Assembly: GCF_014694455.1 (NCBI RefSeq)
Contig: NZ_JAAUWT010000005.1
Coordinates: 186,001 to 250,000 of the forward strand
From: Vibrio sp. S9_S30
Lineage (GTDB): Bacteria > Pseudomonadota > Gammaproteobacteria > Enterobacterales > Vibrionaceae
DNA: 64,000 nucleotides
Direction: 5' to 3'
Part shown: positions 49,159-57,333 of the stretch, in pieces
How positions within the stretch are numbered: the first letter of the stretch is position 1
Layout of the letters: each line of letters opens with the position of its first letter
Program-made: the position numbers and the translations under genes
Notes under the pieces: model-generated
The model's input: only the letters and a program-made list of their open reading frames with translations
Told to the model about the DNA's origin: nothing
The model's database searches: none

Positions 49159-49620
49159 TTACTCAACAGCGATTGAAAGTTCACCAATTAATAATTTGTG
49201 TTTGTTATAACCTGTCTTATCAACAGGAATAATCTTGCGCCAGTTTGCATTTTCAATATCACGGTATGCAGCAATAACACCTACATATTGAACTTCAGCG
49301 TTCATGCTCACTTCATATTGCTCTACGCTTCCTGGTGCAAATGTAAATTCTTGTTTGTGGATTAAATCTGGACCAAGAACCTCTTCAGGTTTTTCGTAAA
49401 GAGCAAAAAAATCTTGGCTCTCAAAAAGTGTATTAGAAGTAATTTCATAAACATGAATAACCACAGGAGAAGGACGCCCATTCAGATCTGGGTTCGCTTT
49501 ATTACTCACTTCAAACTCTAACGTTGCATAAGCAGGAACAACGTAATTTGCTACTGAGCAACCTGTAAGTAAAAATGCAAAAAATAAACTCACTATTGAT
49601 AGTTTTGTTTTAATATTCAT
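49159..49620 (-). CDS. tssJ: T6SS outer-membrane lipoprotein TssJ
   Basis: A 153-residue lipoprotein with lipobox LTGCS that docks TssM to the outer membrane. The mature part has the TssJ beta-sandwich pattern (PVVIHVYEITSNTLFESQDFFALYEKPEEVLG). It is 4 bp after tagH. Confidence 0.93.
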   Translation of the reverse strand: MNIKTKLSIVSLFFAFLLTGCSVANYVVPAYATLEFEVSNKANPDLNGRPSPVVIHVYEITSNTLFESQDFFALYEKPEEVLGPDLIHKQEFTFAPGSVEQYEVSMNAEVQYVGVIAAYRDIENANWRKIIPVDKTGYNKHKLLIGELSIAVE

Positions 49621-49624
49621 GTCC

Positions 49625-51022
49625 TCACCCTTTTTTCAAAGCCATTTCGTATGATTTCGCAAAGTCTTCTAAATAAAATGGTATGGAATTTCCTTCCAGT
49701 TCATTTGTTAGATCTAAATATTGTTTCTCGTAATTCTTCCAGAAATTCGCTTGCGTCTTTCCAGGAATTATTTTTTCCAAAACACCCTCACCGACGTTCT
49801 TAGATGAAATGTAATCCGGATTGAGCAACCCCATAACCCCTTTAACCGCACCATCGACGCCTTGCATTAATGCCTTCTCGTGCTTTTCTATGTCATCAAA
49901 AGCTTCTTGAATTGCGTTTTGCGGACCAAGAAAACTTGAAGAGTTTCGGTTATATAAATTGTGTATTGCATCCTCTAAATTAGCGGAAAACTTAAGTGGA
50001 TTGTTTTCATGACGCTGGAATGCTGTATGGTTGAGTCGGTTGGTTTGCTTGAATTCTGCACGATGATGCAGTGTGTCCATTAATCCACCTAATAGCAGCG
50101 AAAATGATTCTCCAAGTTGTTTAAACCATTCATCAGAATGTTGTGTCGGAACCATATTTCGAGATATACCAAGACCACTCAAAAACGCATCCATTTCATT
50201 TGATTTGCTTCGGGTGTTTAATTGAGGTGTCGATTCTGCTGCCCTTTGAAATTGATGGTTTGGACGAGGCGCGGCTCGACTGGATTCTGGATGCGCCATT
50301 TCCTCTCTTTGAGCTGGAGAAGCTGGCTGTTGTTCTGACTGAGCTTGTAGCACCGACTCTTCTCTTGCGACTGCCTTACTAGAGATAGAGGAATCTTGAA
50401 GAGAAGTGCGTGCTTGAACTGCTCGCTGCACATTTTCAGCGACTGAAGTGTCTCCTACCAGCTCGTTGGTTACATGAGTTTCGGATAAATTAAAGAAATC
50501 ATCTGTAAGACCAATATCACTTTCAAAAACAGGCTCATTGGACAAACTATTTACAAAATCATCTTCAAATTTATTATCTATTGCTTCCGATTCGAATGGC
50601 TTTGATTGCTCAAAATTATTTATATCTGATTGACCAAAAATATCATACCGATTGGTATCATTATGGAAATGAAATGTATTTTGATCGTTAGACTTAAATC
50701 CCACCAATATTTCGTATTCACCAAATGTAATGATATCATTATCATTAAGCTTTATTTCATTACCACTACCAACTGGAGTTACTGACCTATTAATAAATAG
50801 TCCATTCGTTGATAGATCTCTTATTAAATAGTCTTCACCAAATTTAATTATTTCAGCGTGAACACTAGAAACCACTCTTTCTGGGTCGGGTAATGTCCAA
50901 TCACAACTTTCTGCTCGTCCGAGCTTAATTGAATCTTTGACATTATTATCACTAAATTCAAATTCGCTCTGTATTTCAGATGTGAATTTATGAAAGCTGT
51001 TTATAGACAGCACTATTCCCAT
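49625..51022 (-). CDS. tagH: T6SS FHA-domain protein TagH
   Basis: A 465-residue protein with an N-terminal forkhead-associated domain (about 20-105: LGRAES, VVSSVHAEI, DLSTNGLFIN) that binds phosphothreonine. It should be a target or scaffold of the PpkA kinase. A long low-complexity acidic middle and a C-terminal domain (LGGLMDTLHHRAEFKQ) follow, as in TagH/ImpI proteins. ATG 51022 has a GAGG site; the frame is open upstream to 51076. First gene of the minus-strand operon. Confidence 0.92.
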   Translation of the reverse strand: MGIVLSINSFHKFTSEIQSEFEFSDNNVKDSIKLGRAESCDWTLPDPERVVSSVHAEIIKFGEDYLIRDLSTNGLFINRSVTPVGSGNEIKLNDNDIITFGEYEILVGFKSNDQNTFHFHNDTNRYDIFGQSDINNFEQSKPFESEAIDNKFEDDFVNSLSNEPVFESDIGLTDDFFNLSETHVTNELVGDTSVAENVQRAVQARTSLQDSSISSKAVAREESVLQAQSEQQPASPAQREEMAHPESSRAAPRPNHQFQRAAESTPQLNTRSKSNEMDAFLSGLGISRNMVPTQHSDEWFKQLGESFSLLLGGLMDTLHHRAEFKQTNRLNHTAFQRHENNPLKFSANLEDAIHNLYNRNSSSFLGPQNAIQEAFDDIEKHEKALMQGVDGAVKGVMGLLNPDYISSKNVGEGVLEKIIPGKTQANFWKNYEKQYLDLTNELEGNSIPFYLEDFAKSYEMALKKG

Positions 51023-51329
51023 AATAACCTCAAGCCAACATTCTATAAATTTTAGTTTTATAAAAATAATAAACAACCATCCTTATATTCATGATAAATA
51101 TAACAATAGCATGCCAATTAAATTAGCCTGAACTATGATTAAAATAACCATTAATTTGAAATGTATTTTGCAACGGAAAATGATTTATACAGCACGGTTC
51201 AAATTTTAAAAAATATTTCCTTCACCAAATTTCTTTTGACTGTTATCTAAGCCGAAACTTTCGTTCGTAGTAATTGTTTCGAAATTCTGGGTGCCTAACC
51301 TTACTGACATTCAACTTGGAGTTCGCTAG
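51023..51329. promoter_or_regulatory. Divergent control region of the T6SS (tagH / ppkA)
   Basis: A 307-bp A/T-rich gap between the starts of the divergent tagH operon and ppkA; the promoters of both must lie here. I looked for a -24/-12 sigma-54 element in both directions and found none. No gene-sized frame. Confidence 0.5.
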
Positions 51330-53543
51330 ATGTCAAAAGATAAACTTCCCCCTAAAGAGCCGACAAAACCACAAGATGGTGATCGCACTCAAATTGTTAA
51401 AATGGATCGTAAACCTCATACTCCTTCGCCTAAAGCGAAAGAACCCTCTAAAACCCCAAGCAAACCGGATCCAAAAAGCAAGGTTGAATCCACACCCAAA
51501 CGCTCAGAAACAAAAACTCCCCCTACAGTCGCGAAGTCAACCCCAAAAGACGCAACCTCGACACCTGTATCCTCAAAATCACCCACCAAGCCTCCTCAAG
51601 CTACGGCAACAAACACGCAAAATGTTTCCAATGCTGAAAGCCTAGTCGGCACTCTTGTTAAAGGACGTTATAAATTAGAAGCGCTAATTGGCCATGGCGG
51701 ATTGTGTGATGTGTATCGTGCCAAAGACAAAGTGTTGGAGTCTTCAGGTTCCGAATCCCCTTACGTGGCTCTGAAAATTTTACAAAAAGAATACACCAGC
51801 CGGCCCGAAACGGCGCGCATGCTGATTCGAGAAGCACAAAATACGCAGAAACTCAGTCATCCTAATATCATCCGAGTATTTGATTTCGGCGTCGACCAAC
51901 AAATTTATTATCTTGTCATGGAGTTCCTTGACGGGGAAACATTGGAGCAGCTTATTCAGCGCTCTCGTCCATCAGGCTTACAATACGGAAAAGCGCTCGC
52001 GCTATTAGATCAAATTTTAGACGCACTTCATTACGCGCACCACCAAGACATAGTGCATGCCGATCTCAAGCCCGCAAACATCATGCTGAATTCTGACGGT
52101 CAGATCAAAATATTTGATTTTGGTGTATCCAAAACCTTTAAACTAAAACAAGATCAGTACGCTGCGGCTCGTAAAGAGACAAACGACAATGTAGGCGGAT
52201 ACACACCTAACTACGCGTCGATTAATCTCATTGATGGCAAAGACCCTAAGCATACCGATGATCTTTTTGCATTTGCATGCATTGCTTATGAGCTCTTGAG
52301 TTGTAAACATCCTTATGGACGCAAACCTGCTAACGTTGCTTTGAAAGAAAATCTAAAAGCAAAAAAACCCGAAAATATGCCTGCCACAAAGTGGAAAGCA
52401 ATCAACGATTACCTCGATCTTGAAAGCGTTCCAAAGTTAGACACTGCTGAGAAAATTAAGACCTACTTACACAGAAACCACACACCAGCAATGGCGGCAG
52501 GAGTAGCGATTATTGGACTCATTGGTCTTCTGGGCTACGGTTACGGTCAAATGACGACTGAAATCGACTTGCATAAAGCTCGTATTGGTCAGCTAGAACA
52601 GAGCATCCAAAGCCAAAGCAACCTACTTGAAACACCTCATAGCGAAGTAATTGCACTGATAGACAGCAGTCCAAGCCATCATGCCGTCATCTCACAAGGG
52701 CTTTTGCGCCACCATAAAGACGCCATTATCTCCGATTTTGAAACTCAGATAGATGAAATATTAAACGACCGAGAAAGTTCGTATCCGAACTATTATTCTA
52801 TTGAGAAGGTTTTGGAAGAAGCTAAAAAATATTATCCTGACTCTCACGAGTTAGAATCCATCGTCGCTGATATCCGCTCAAGCAAGTTATCCACTCTATC
52901 AGGACTGGCACAGCGAATTAATACTCATCTTGAAAAAGGTCGGTATAGTAAAGCTGATAAGAAAGACAATGTTTTTACATTGTATCTTGATCTGCAAACC
53001 ATCAATTCCGATTACCAATTCAAACCTTCTTCACTGGCCAATGACGTTTACAGTACAAAATTTGAAACTGCACTAAGAGACAAGGATACCGTCGCCCTTT
53101 CAGAGCTAATCACGGTGGGTAACACTCTTTTTGATGGCGTTGAAAAACACAAACCATTACTTCAAAAAGGGAATCAAATGTCTTCTGCCATTGAAGATCT
53201 AAGTGCTTATCAGCTGAGCTTAAATTCAGGCAATGCACTGCCCTACCCATACGAGGCCGCGCGCATTTTATACGTGGAAGAATTGAATACGTTGCGCTCC
53301 ACGCTCGACACATCCAACACCATTAAAGAGTTAGACAACTTAGTTAGCAACATCGACAATTTTGCAACAAAAGTGCCTAGTGACTTTAGAGATATTGCAA
53401 AGCTAAGATCCGATACAGCCAATCGCTACTTGGAATTGTCCGACTTATTGCTGAGCAAGAGAAAGGCTGCGCAAGCGGGGGCGGCAATGAAAAAAGCCAA
53501 TGAACTATTGCAGAAAATTGAGCAGTCTAAACAAGGGGGTTAA
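51330..53543 (+). CDS. ppkA: T6SS Ser/Thr protein kinase, PpkA-like
   Basis: A 737-residue membrane-anchored kinase. Residues 1-105 are a Pro/Lys/Thr/Ser-rich disordered tail; the kinase domain spans about 114-375 with glycine loop IGHGGLCDVY, Lys149 in VALKIL, catalytic loop HADLKPAN (Asp245; the usual HRD Arg is Ala) and DFG at 263-265; one membrane helix at about 388-408; the rest is a helical periplasmic sensor-like part. The kinase probably phosphorylates TagH to license T6SS assembly (known for PpkA-Fha). It is divergent from the structural operon and ends with its own terminator. Start: GGAG 9 bases before ATG. Confidence 0.9.
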   Translation: MSKDKLPPKEPTKPQDGDRTQIVKMDRKPHTPSPKAKEPSKTPSKPDPKSKVESTPKRSETKTPPTVAKSTPKDATSTPVSSKSPTKPPQATATNTQNVSNAESLVGTLVKGRYKLEALIGHGGLCDVYRAKDKVLESSGSESPYVALKILQKEYTSRPETARMLIREAQNTQKLSHPNIIRVFDFGVDQQIYYLVMEFLDGETLEQLIQRSRPSGLQYGKALALLDQILDALHYAHHQDIVHADLKPANIMLNSDGQIKIFDFGVSKTFKLKQDQYAAARKETNDNVGGYTPNYASINLIDGKDPKHTDDLFAFACIAYELLSCKHPYGRKPANVALKENLKAKKPENMPATKWKAINDYLDLESVPKLDTAEKIKTYLHRNHTPAMAAGVAIIGLIGLLGYGYGQMTTEIDLHKARIGQLEQSIQSQSNLLETPHSEVIALIDSSPSHHAVISQGLLRHHKDAIISDFETQIDEILNDRESSYPNYYSIEKVLEEAKKYYPDSHELESIVADIRSSKLSTLSGLAQRINTHLEKGRYSKADKKDNVFTLYLDLQTINSDYQFKPSSLANDVYSTKFETALRDKDTVALSELITVGNTLFDGVEKHKPLLQKGNQMSSAIEDLSAYQLSLNSGNALPYPYEAARILYVEELNTLRSTLDTSNTIKELDNLVSNIDNFATKVPSDFRDIAKLRSDTANRYLELSDLLLSKRKAAQAGAAMKKANELLQKIEQSKQGG

Positions 53544-53595
53544 AGGTTCCTCTCAACTTAAGTAGAAACCACTAGAGTCAACTTTCCTTTGTATC

Positions 53596-53634
53596 AAAAA
53601 AGTGAGCCAGATGATAAATCTGGCTCGCTTTTCC
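53596..53634 (+). terminator. Terminator of ppkA
   Basis: AAAAA, stem AGTGAGCCAGAT / ATCTGGCTCGCT (one G-T pair), then TTTT, about 55 bp after the ppkA stop. Confidence 0.88.
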
Positions 53635-54108
53635 TGGGCTTTTTTCCATTCTCGATGCCCCGCAGAAACAACGTAAAAAACACCATATTCTTAGCGAAGT
53701 TGTCAAAAAAACCGTTTTTGCCAGATCAACGTCAAAATTTTATCGATGACCATATCAGTTCAAAAATTTGATCTTTCTAAATACTCGAACCTGCAATTTG
53801 CCATTTCTTTTCGCACGGGTTATCGACCAAAGTTGAGCCCTACCCTTGAGAAGAGGATGTCGCTCGCATGTCATTGCTCAATTAATTTGTGTCATTTTTA
53901 AGAATGACATATCTTACTGATGATCTAGCAAACTAATTTTGAGCTAATTGAGTAATTTTCATGACTTTCTAGACAATTAAATATTATTATAACTATCAAT
54001 AAAATTCGACAGCATAACCTAGTACAATAAAATTCAATATTGTTGTGTTGTTTTTCTAAGCGAATTATGGGACGAGGAAAGCACTTAATTACGTGCGATT
54101 GCATTTCA
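53635..54108. other. Intergenic region before the 7TM-GGDEF gene
   Basis: No convincing gene. A small inverted repeat TGTCATT-N6-AATGACA lies at 53890-53909 and could be an operator for the downstream gene; the last 170 bp are A/T-rich and promoter-like. Confidence 0.4.
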
Positions 54109-55929
54109 ATGAAAAATATAACACCAAGAATATTAGCTCGCTTTTTAAGCACAGTTGCAATAGCTATGTTGCACTTATTACTTTCAGTTGGTGCATCAGC
54201 GTCTGTGTCCCCTATCGAAGTGACAGGGGAAGAAAACGGAGAACGTCTCACCGGTCGTTACCTTCTTTGGCACGACCCATCTGGTAAAGCCAGCATTAAA
54301 GACGCTATTCAATCTTTTGAAAATCAAGAATTCAAACCTCTAAATACCAAAGGCTCTACTGGTTTACAATCGGGGGCATTTTGGAGCATCTTCGCGCTAA
54401 CCAATACGAGTAACGAAAAAATCACTCTCAATTTGGAGTATATTGACCACCAACTCATCTATTTAGAAGCTTACCAACGTTCTATTTCAAGTAATGGTTA
54501 TTCCATGATTGCTAACCAATTCTTAGGTAACTCATTCTCTGAGCGATTGGTTCCGCACCTGCGGTTTGTTGTTCCTGTCACTTTGGAACCGAATCAAACC
54601 TACCAATATATGTTCCGTTACGGATCCGATGGTCAAGGCTACGTTTTCCCAGACATGCGGATTTGGTCGTCAAAGAACCTGAACTACAGCCAAACAGTTG
54701 AAATTGCTCTCATTTCGGTGGGTATTGGTAGCCTACTTCTTATGGCGTTAACATCATTTGTCGTAGGTGGAGCCTCAGGCGACAGGGTATATTTAGCGTA
54801 TGGCGTCTATGCGATTGCCAAAATATTCACATGGCCCACCATTCTGGGCTTTACCCACATGTTCATCCTGCAAGACAATTTTCATTGGAGCTTGATGTCA
54901 CTGGGTGGTGCCATATCGATCATGACTGGCATTATTTTTGTTCGTTCAATGCTTCAAACAAAAGAGAAGACCCCTAAGCTGGATTGGATTCTTCGTTTTA
55001 TGGTGTTGAATGCGTTCCTGCTCGCCTTAGCGGCGTTATTTAGAGAGACGACTTATTCTGTCGTGCTCATAACTATTGCATTGCTGTTATATCCCTTTAT
55101 GGCCATTTCAGGCATTATTCGCTGGCTCCAAGGCTCTTTAGTCTCGGCCATCTACACCATTGCATGGGGTATATTGGTTGCAGGGCTTTTTGCTCAGGCA
55201 ATGAGAGATTTAGGGTATGTAGAGCATAACTTTGCGACGTATTATTGGCCCGTCATGGCCTCTTTCAGTGAAATGGGAGTCATCCTAGTCGCGATGGGGA
55301 TTCGCCTATTGCAACTTCGTAAACGGAAAGACAACGCCGAAACCCTTTATCGTCGTCAGTTAGAGCGAGCCAAATATGAACTTGAAATGCTGGTTTCTGA
55401 ACGCACACAAGCATTAGAACAAGAAAAGCAAAGAGCAGAAATTGAAGCCAGAACCGACCCTCTTACCGGTATCAGTAATCGTCGTAGCTTTATGAAACTT
55501 GCAGAAGAGTCATTTGATCGAAGCATGATAGAATCGAAACCTTTGGCAGTACTCATGTTTGACTTAGATCACTTCAAGGAAATCAACGATCGCTTTGGGC
55601 ACTCTACGGGAGATAAGGCACTCAAACTTTTTGCCAGTACCATTTCGGGTAACATTCCTGACAGTGCCAATTTTGGACGATTAGGGGGTGAAGAGTTTTG
55701 TATGGTGTTTCATGGGGACCAAATGATGGCGATGGACATTTCTGAGTTTCTACGCAGTACCATTGAAAACATATCCATCGACAACGGTGAAAGACAAGTT
55801 CGCTTTACCACTAGCGTCGGTATTTCTGTTTTGAATAACGAGAAGCATATAGGTCAATTGATTACCAATGCCGATAGGGCACTATACAGAGCGAAATACT
55901 CTGGTAGAAATAAAGTGGTTGTCGCTTAG
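54109..55929 (+). CDS. 7TMR-DISM membrane diguanylate cyclase (GGDEF)
   Basis: A membrane sensor that should make cyclic di-GMP. Signal peptide, a periplasmic 7TMR-DISMED2 jelly-roll domain (about 40-190), seven membrane helices (about 200-410), a short coiled coil (YRRQLERAKYELEMLVSERTQ) and a GGDEF domain. The active site GGEEF is intact, and the product-inhibition RxxD site is absent (PDSA at that position). The start at ATG 54109 gives MKNITPRILARF as signal peptide; ATG 54067 is possible. Neither has a good ribosome binding site. Confidence 0.92.
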   Translation: MKNITPRILARFLSTVAIAMLHLLLSVGASASVSPIEVTGEENGERLTGRYLLWHDPSGKASIKDAIQSFENQEFKPLNTKGSTGLQSGAFWSIFALTNTSNEKITLNLEYIDHQLIYLEAYQRSISSNGYSMIANQFLGNSFSERLVPHLRFVVPVTLEPNQTYQYMFRYGSDGQGYVFPDMRIWSSKNLNYSQTVEIALISVGIGSLLLMALTSFVVGGASGDRVYLAYGVYAIAKIFTWPTILGFTHMFILQDNFHWSLMSLGGAISIMTGIIFVRSMLQTKEKTPKLDWILRFMVLNAFLLALAALFRETTYSVVLITIALLLYPFMAISGIIRWLQGSLVSAIYTIAWGILVAGLFAQAMRDLGYVEHNFATYYWPVMASFSEMGVILVAMGIRLLQLRKRKDNAETLYRRQLERAKYELEMLVSERTQALEQEKQRAEIEARTDPLTGISNRRSFMKLAEESFDRSMIESKPLAVLMFDLDHFKEINDRFGHSTGDKALKLFASTISGNIPDSANFGRLGGEEFCMVFHGDQMMAMDISEFLRSTIENISIDNGERQVRFTTSVGISVLNNEKHIGQLITNADRALYRAKYSGRNKVVVA

Positions 55930-56074
55930 TTCGCTTCTGCTTCACCAAGTGACATGAAAGAAAGTTCGCAGCATTAAGATATAGTCGCTACCTTTCTAGC
56001 GCCCGCTAACGTTTTCTGGAAGCTGAAGGTTTTCTAAAAGCTGGGGGTGTTTATCTAGTTTAGAAATACAAGTA

Positions 56075-56098
56075 CCCCCTACACAGGTATCTAGGGGG
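56075..56098. terminator. Possible terminator hairpin between convergent genes
   Basis: The short GC-rich stem CCCCCTA / TAGGGGG with a 10-base loop lies between the GGDEF gene and the catalase-family gene. There is no T-run on either side, so termination is uncertain. Confidence 0.3.
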
Positions 56099-56115
56099 CG
56101 ACCTTCCAATCTTTA

Positions 56116-57333
56116 TTAGAAGTATTTAGCTCCACCCAATGGTTTGGCTAAGTAGTCAAAATCTCGTTTCCATGACCAATCCGGCGTTGATGAAATGATT
56201 TTTTCAAGTTTGCATTTCTCGGTTTGCTCCTGTTTCAGACACCACGATGTTGGCTCCATCACGAAAGCCTTGTTCATCATATGGCGATAGTCAGAGACTG
56301 CTTTATAAACCAATCTGCGCGCTCGATTCAAACTTCCTAAAGGCTCCCATTCACCCACGGCTCTCCATGGGTTCATTGAAACGTTTTCACAAAATTCCGA
56401 TTGATCCGGACTGTTTATCAATTGAGGTGGAATATAGATCGTCGCAATGGGGATAAATGGTGAGACCTTCTCAGACCAAATGACCGTCGCATCATCGATC
56501 GGCATGTAGTGCCCTGTTCGCTTTTCTTGCACCATAAATTCAAAGCACGCGCCCCCATTTAAAAGTTGATTTTGAAGTTGCGTGTTCAAGTAGTTTTCCG
56601 GAGAACGATCCACTTTTGACGGAAACTCCATACCTTTACAGGGTTTCGCAGAAAATTTAATGGCATTACTCCCGAATTGATAGGGAAGCATCGAAAAGTA
56701 TTGGGCATCTAACGGGGTATCAATCACCGTCGTGACAGTTTGAATAGCTCGATAAAACTGTTTTGGACGAAACCGAGGAGGGAAGAGGCTGATAAACCAC
56801 TTCGTACGCTCAAACTTAGCTAAAAAGAACATGTCTTCAGCGTAGTCAAAAATATTTCGGTTAAAAAATGCTGGAACGTTAGCCATTATAAAGTCTTGAT
56901 TTTTGGAATGTCCCAGTTCAGGGGCTACTGGTTCTCCTTCAACATTCATGACTTTGATTGCCATACCTCGGGCATCCCCTTTTTTGTCTGCCCGAACAAG
57001 CATGTCACCATTGGAAAAACGGATCCAGCTAGGGTATTCATGCCCTACTTTACGAAATATGCTCTGCTGGAATCTTTCTGGGATATCAGGGTTCACTGTA
57101 AACGTCGCTCTAACACACCCAGTTGCTTTAGCGTGTGCATCTCGCCGATAAGGCTTTCCATTATACTTTTCAGCACGACGCGAGATTTCACGCGCACTCT
57201 TAATGGAGGATTGCACCGCATCATACTCGGGTTGTGACATTCCCATTTCAGTAGGCGATTCGTTCATTGAAAAAGAGGGACAAGCCAACAAAACGACGGC
57301 GATACCTAAGAAAACTGATGTACGTTTAGTCAC
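56116..57333 (-). CDS. Catalase-family haem protein, exported
   Basis: A 405-residue divergent member of the catalase superfamily, closer to the small or allene-oxide-synthase-like group than to classical catalases. A signal peptide or lipobox (VVLLACPSF) exports it. The distal His is in DAHAKATGCVRATF and the Asn region is MANVPAFFN. The proximal haem-ligand pattern R-x3-Y fits RRLVY near residue 345, while the classical motif with DTQ is absent. It starts at GTG 57333 directly after the stop of the diheme gene, with GGAGG upstream, so the two proteins are made together. Substrate could be lipid hydroperoxides (inference). Confidence 0.82.
   Translation of the reverse strand: MTKRTSVFLGIAVVLLACPSFSMNESPTEMGMSQPEYDAVQSSIKSAREISRRAEKYNGKPYRRDAHAKATGCVRATFTVNPDIPERFQQSIFRKVGHEYPSWIRFSNGDMLVRADKKGDARGMAIKVMNVEGEPVAPELGHSKNQDFIMANVPAFFNRNIFDYAEDMFFLAKFERTKWFISLFPPRFRPKQFYRAIQTVTTVIDTPLDAQYFSMLPYQFGSNAIKFSAKPCKGMEFPSKVDRSPENYLNTQLQNQLLNGGACFEFMVQEKRTGHYMPIDDATVIWSEKVSPFIPIATIYIPPQLINSPDQSEFCENVSMNPWRAVGEWEPLGSLNRARRLVYKAVSDYRHMMNKAFVMEPTSWCLKQEQTEKCKLEKIISSTPDWSWKRDFDYLAKPLGGAKYF

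Noticed and set aside
53543..53760. Extra T6SS gene after ppkA
   Set aside because: Only short frames exist, and a terminator closes ppkA within 100 bp.
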